From assembly GCF_000241055.1 (NCBI RefSeq), contig NZ_CM001398.1, positions 62,001-126,000 of the forward strand: a stretch of DNA of 64,000 bases, read 5' to 3'. Each line of letters begins with the position of its first letter. Within the stretch, counting starts at the first letter, position 1. Made by a program: the position numbers and the translations under genes. Under the pieces are notes generated by a model. That model was not told the DNA's origin and made no database searches. It saw nothing but the letters and a program-made list of their open reading frames with translations. Below, piece after piece: positions 61,930-64,000 of the stretch. The DNA is from Oenococcus kitaharae DSM 17330 (lineage in GTDB: Bacteria > Bacillota > Bacilli > Lactobacillales > Lactobacillaceae).

Positions 61930-62818
61930 TGATCTCACCATCCCCATCATCATTTTTAGGTGCAGCTGCTGTGCTATGAGAGGCCGGCAGTTTGCCCACC
62001 TCTTGTTTGTAAGCATTCAAAGCCAAGGCAAAACCAATCAAGGAAATGGCTACCATCGGCATGGCACTGAAACTGTTCGTAAAGCCCTTGGCAACAGATG
62101 CAAGGCCTGTGCCCAAAGACTGAATATTTGTGAAGACTGTGCTCAAAAGTGCTGTTAACGTAAAGCCCAAAATCAAATAGGCAAAATGTTTTTTAACCGG
62201 CAGATAACGCAGCAGAATCGCAAAACCAACAGCTGGCAATAAAGCGCCCGCCGTTGCCAGACCATTACTGAGCCAGACCATCTGTGTATTCAGCACTTTC
62301 ACAATTTGTGCAACCAGTCCGCCGCCGAATTGTAAAGCAATAAAGACTGGGATACCGCGGGACAAAGCCCAAGGAATCGTGCCATAAAGATAGTTACGTT
62401 CAAAACCGCGATAGTTTTCCTCTTCGATCATTTTGTCGACCCGGTGCTGGAAGAAGGTGTTTGTAAAACGTCCTAAGACATCGGTCTCAATCATTAAAGA
62501 AGCTACCGGCACACCAATTGCGGCGACGGCCGTTTGGGCATTCATACCGGAACTAATTGAAAAAGCCGTGGCCAAAATCGTGCCAGAATTAGCATCGATT
62601 TTAGAGGCACCGCCAAATGTCCCAACACCCAAAACAGTCAGCTGCAAAGAACCACCGATGATCAGGCCTTGAGTCATGTTGCCCATTATGGCTCCAGTAA
62701 TTAATCCGGCCCAGACTGGCTGTGCCAGAGAGGAAATAAAGGTCAGATCATCAATAATTTGATACATTGAATAAATCGTTAACAGGATTACCTGCCAAAG
62801 CAAAATTTGCCCACTCAT
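61913..62818 (-). CDS. PTS mannose-family EIIC component
   Basis: 301 residues, about eight membrane segments. GLITGAIMGNMTQGLIIGGSLQLTVLGVGTFGGASKID is the EIIC core motif. The C-terminal 25 residues are charged (DDGDGEINGDED). It binds and moves the sugar, probably glucose, mannose or an amino sugar; preference cannot be read from sequence. Confidence 0.95.
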   Translation of the reverse strand: MSGQILLWQVILLTIYSMYQIIDDLTFISSLAQPVWAGLITGAIMGNMTQGLIIGGSLQLTVLGVGTFGGASKIDANSGTILATAFSISSGMNAQTAVAAIGVPVASLMIETDVLGRFTNTFFQHRVDKMIEEENYRGFERNYLYGTIPWALSRGIPVFIALQFGGGLVAQIVKVLNTQMVWLSNGLATAGALLPAVGFAILLRYLPVKKHFAYLILGFTLTALLSTVFTNIQSLGTGLASVAKGFTNSFSAMPMVAISLIGFALALNAYKQEVGKLPASHSTAAAPKNDDGDGEINGDED

Positions 62819-62834
62819 GCTACTACTCTCTCCC

Positions 62835-63329
62835 TTATCTTACTTGACTAAATTTGTGTAACAGCTGCATCAAATCCAGCAATGGATCACTCGGCACCAT
62901 TTGGACTGTCAGATTGACGCCTTTATCATGCAGTGCCATAAAAGCGTCAACATCTTCCTGCAGAACGTTAATTGATTTGGTCAGCGGACGCGTCCCCTCC
63001 GACTCGGACATATTGCCGACATTGACATCTGTAATCGCCACGCCAGCTGCAAGCAGATTGACAATCACTTGCGGTTTACGAGCTAGGATAAACACGCGCT
63101 GACTGTCATAGCGTCCCTTCAGGATATGATCAATCGCTTTTTCCTCATTTAAAATACTTAAGTTAACACCAGCTGGCCGAGCCAACTTAATCGCCGCTTT
63201 TTCAATTTCTGAATCGGCTGTTGCATTGTCAATGACCATGATCCGAGTGGGCTTGATCACACTCGTCCACATATTAGCCACTTGTCCATGTAACAAGCGC
63301 CCATCAATTCTCACCGCTGCAATTGCCAT
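62835..63329 (-). CDS. PTS mannose-family EIIB component
   Basis: 164 residues. AAVRIDGRLLHGQVANMW carries the phosphorylated His near residue 14. It passes phosphate from EIIA to the sugar. ATG 63329 follows GGAAGG. First gene of the operon; EIIA is a separate protein at the other end, as in sorbose/fructosamine-type arrangements rather than the fused ManL (EIIAB). Confidence 0.95.
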   Translation of the reverse strand: MAIAAVRIDGRLLHGQVANMWTSVIKPTRIMVIDNATADSEIEKAAIKLARPAGVNLSILNEEKAIDHILKGRYDSQRVFILARKPQVIVNLLAAGVAITDVNVGNMSESEGTRPLTKSINVLQEDVDAFMALHDKGVNLTVQMVPSDPLLDLMQLLHKFSQVR

Positions 63330-63428
63330 ACTTACACCTTCCATCTAAAATCAGCTTCCCGGCTGATCCCTGTTCTCCTAGGTACATGCCCGAATTTTAG
63401 CCTACCTGGCCGGTAAATCCTGAATGAT

Positions 63429-63445
63429 TGTTAGTAAAACTAACA
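63429..63445. promoter_or_regulatory. Operator-like dyad upstream of the mannose PTS
   Basis: TGTTAG-TAAAA-CTAACA is a perfect 6-bp inverted repeat 100 bp before the EIIB start and 111 bp before the divergent YihY gene. No sigma-54 -24/-12 pair was seen. TATATA 16 bp to the right may be a promoter box. Confidence 0.45.
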
Positions 63446-63555
63446 TTGGTCTATATAGTTCACACAAGAAAATCACTGGCAAAAAAAGCGGTCAAGTTTA
63501 ATTCGATATAATCAAGTTGTCACCAGCTTCTACTAGCAGATTGAGGCCATCCAGT

Positions 63556-64000
63556 ATGATTATTAAAATCCCGAAAAGATTAAAAAAAGGGCTGGATTTG
63601 TTTATCCATTATTTTCAGCAGGCCGATATTTCAAACAACGCGATCGTCTTAGCTTATTACCTGCTCTTATCTTTGCCGCCGCTTCTTTTGGTCTTAGGCA
63701 ATCTATTGGCCTATCTGCAGGTGAGAAACGCGGACGCCATCAGCTACATCCTGCAAGTAACGCCGGCCGGCATGTCGGGCTATCTCAAACCCATCATCAG
63801 CTCTTTTCTCAATCAAGGCAGTAACGAAAGCTTATCTTTGGGCATTTTAATAGCCGTCTGGTCGGCTTCCGGCATGATCGCCACATTACGAAGCTGCTTT
63901 AACAAAATCTATCAGCCGAAAAAGCAAGAGAATCCGCTGCTATCACGAGCACTATCTTTTCTGCTGCTGGTCTTGGCTTTGCTGGCATTTGCGAGCCTGC
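63556..64000 (+). CDS. YihY/BrkB family membrane protein, cut by the right edge
   Basis: The first 148 codons are present. After a basic N-terminus, NAIVLAYYLLLSLPPLLLVLGNLLAYLQ is the first membrane segment with the family's A-Y-Y-x-x-x-S-L-P-P pattern, followed by YLKPIISSFLNQGSNESLSLGILIAVWSASGMIATL. These proteins were once called RNase BN; their function is unsettled, likely membrane transport. GAGG lies ten bases before the ATG. Divergent from the PTS operon. Confidence 0.88.
   Translation, partial: MIIKIPKRLKKGLDLFIHYFQQADISNNAIVLAYYLLLSLPPLLLVLGNLLAYLQVRNADAISYILQVTPAGMSGYLKPIISSFLNQGSNESLSLGILIAVWSASGMIATLRSCFNKIYQPKKQENPLLSRALSFLLLVLALLAFASL

Noticed and set aside
1-64000. CRISPR arrays, insertion sequences, tRNA or rRNA genes
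   Set aside because: No regularly spaced repeats, transposase motifs or tRNA-like T-loop segments were found in the intergenic regions.

Overview
The window looks like a chromosomal segment of a heterofermentative lactic acid bacterium, most likely genus Oenococcus. The best single indicator is the malolactic locus at 51.6-55.2 kb (mleR, mleA, mleP). Its MleA reads like the O. oeni enzyme as I remember it, but one in-frame TAA interrupts it. O. kitaharae is known as a non-malolactic species, and I recall that a stop codon in mleA was reported for it, so O. kitaharae is my best guess. No database search was possible.

Region 1 (1-12.2 kb, minus strand) is an exopolysaccharide operon that runs off the left edge. 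It is read from a good promoter at 12308-12336. Promoter-proximal genes encode a Wzd/CpsC chain-length protein, an unusual single polypeptide joining a tyrosine autokinase to a PHP-type phosphatase domain, the priming sugar transferase and a rhamnosyltransferase-like enzyme. From about 7.86 kb leftward the DNA becomes clearly AT-richer and encodes a strain-specific set: GT2 and GT4 glycosyltransferases, a Wzy-type polymerase, and a last glycosyltransferase broken by an in-frame TAG. No Wzx flippase is in view.

Region 2 (12.5-32.3 kb) is mixed core and accessory sequence: an AraC regulator and ABC exporter, a beta-lactamase-like hydrolase, tandem DegV proteins, gnd with a divergent RpiR regulator and a perfect operator-like dyad, a DUF368 (PopT-type) lipid carrier transporter, an XRE/methyltransferase-like pair, a fructosamine kinase family protein, a structured RNA candidate at about 27.12-27.34 kb, a Nat-like ABC exporter and a DHA2 drug/H+ antiporter.

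Region 3 (32.3-50.9 kb) is housekeeping: msrA, an ECF transporter (S-A-A-T) of unknown substrate, glmU-purR, the threonine branch (lysC, thrC, hom, thrB), veg-rsmA-rnmV-tatD, an L-2-hydroxyisocaproate dehydrogenase-like enzyme with an aldo/keto reductase, msrB, a HAD phosphatase and cysS.

Region 4 (51-64 kb) holds an MscL-like channel, the mle locus, two alpha/beta hydrolase genes (one frameshifted), acylphosphatase, a second msrA with an extra N-terminal domain, murQ with an AmiE-like serine hydrolase (cell-wall sugar recycling), a complete mannose-family PTS, and the start of a YihY/BrkB membrane protein cut by the right edge.

Three genes carry one disabling lesion each in an otherwise well-preserved reading frame (left-edge glycosyltransferase, mleA, esterase at 55.6 kb), which suggests recent loss. 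The least familiar item is the kinase-phosphatase fusion, whose phosphatase half has lost several metal ligands.
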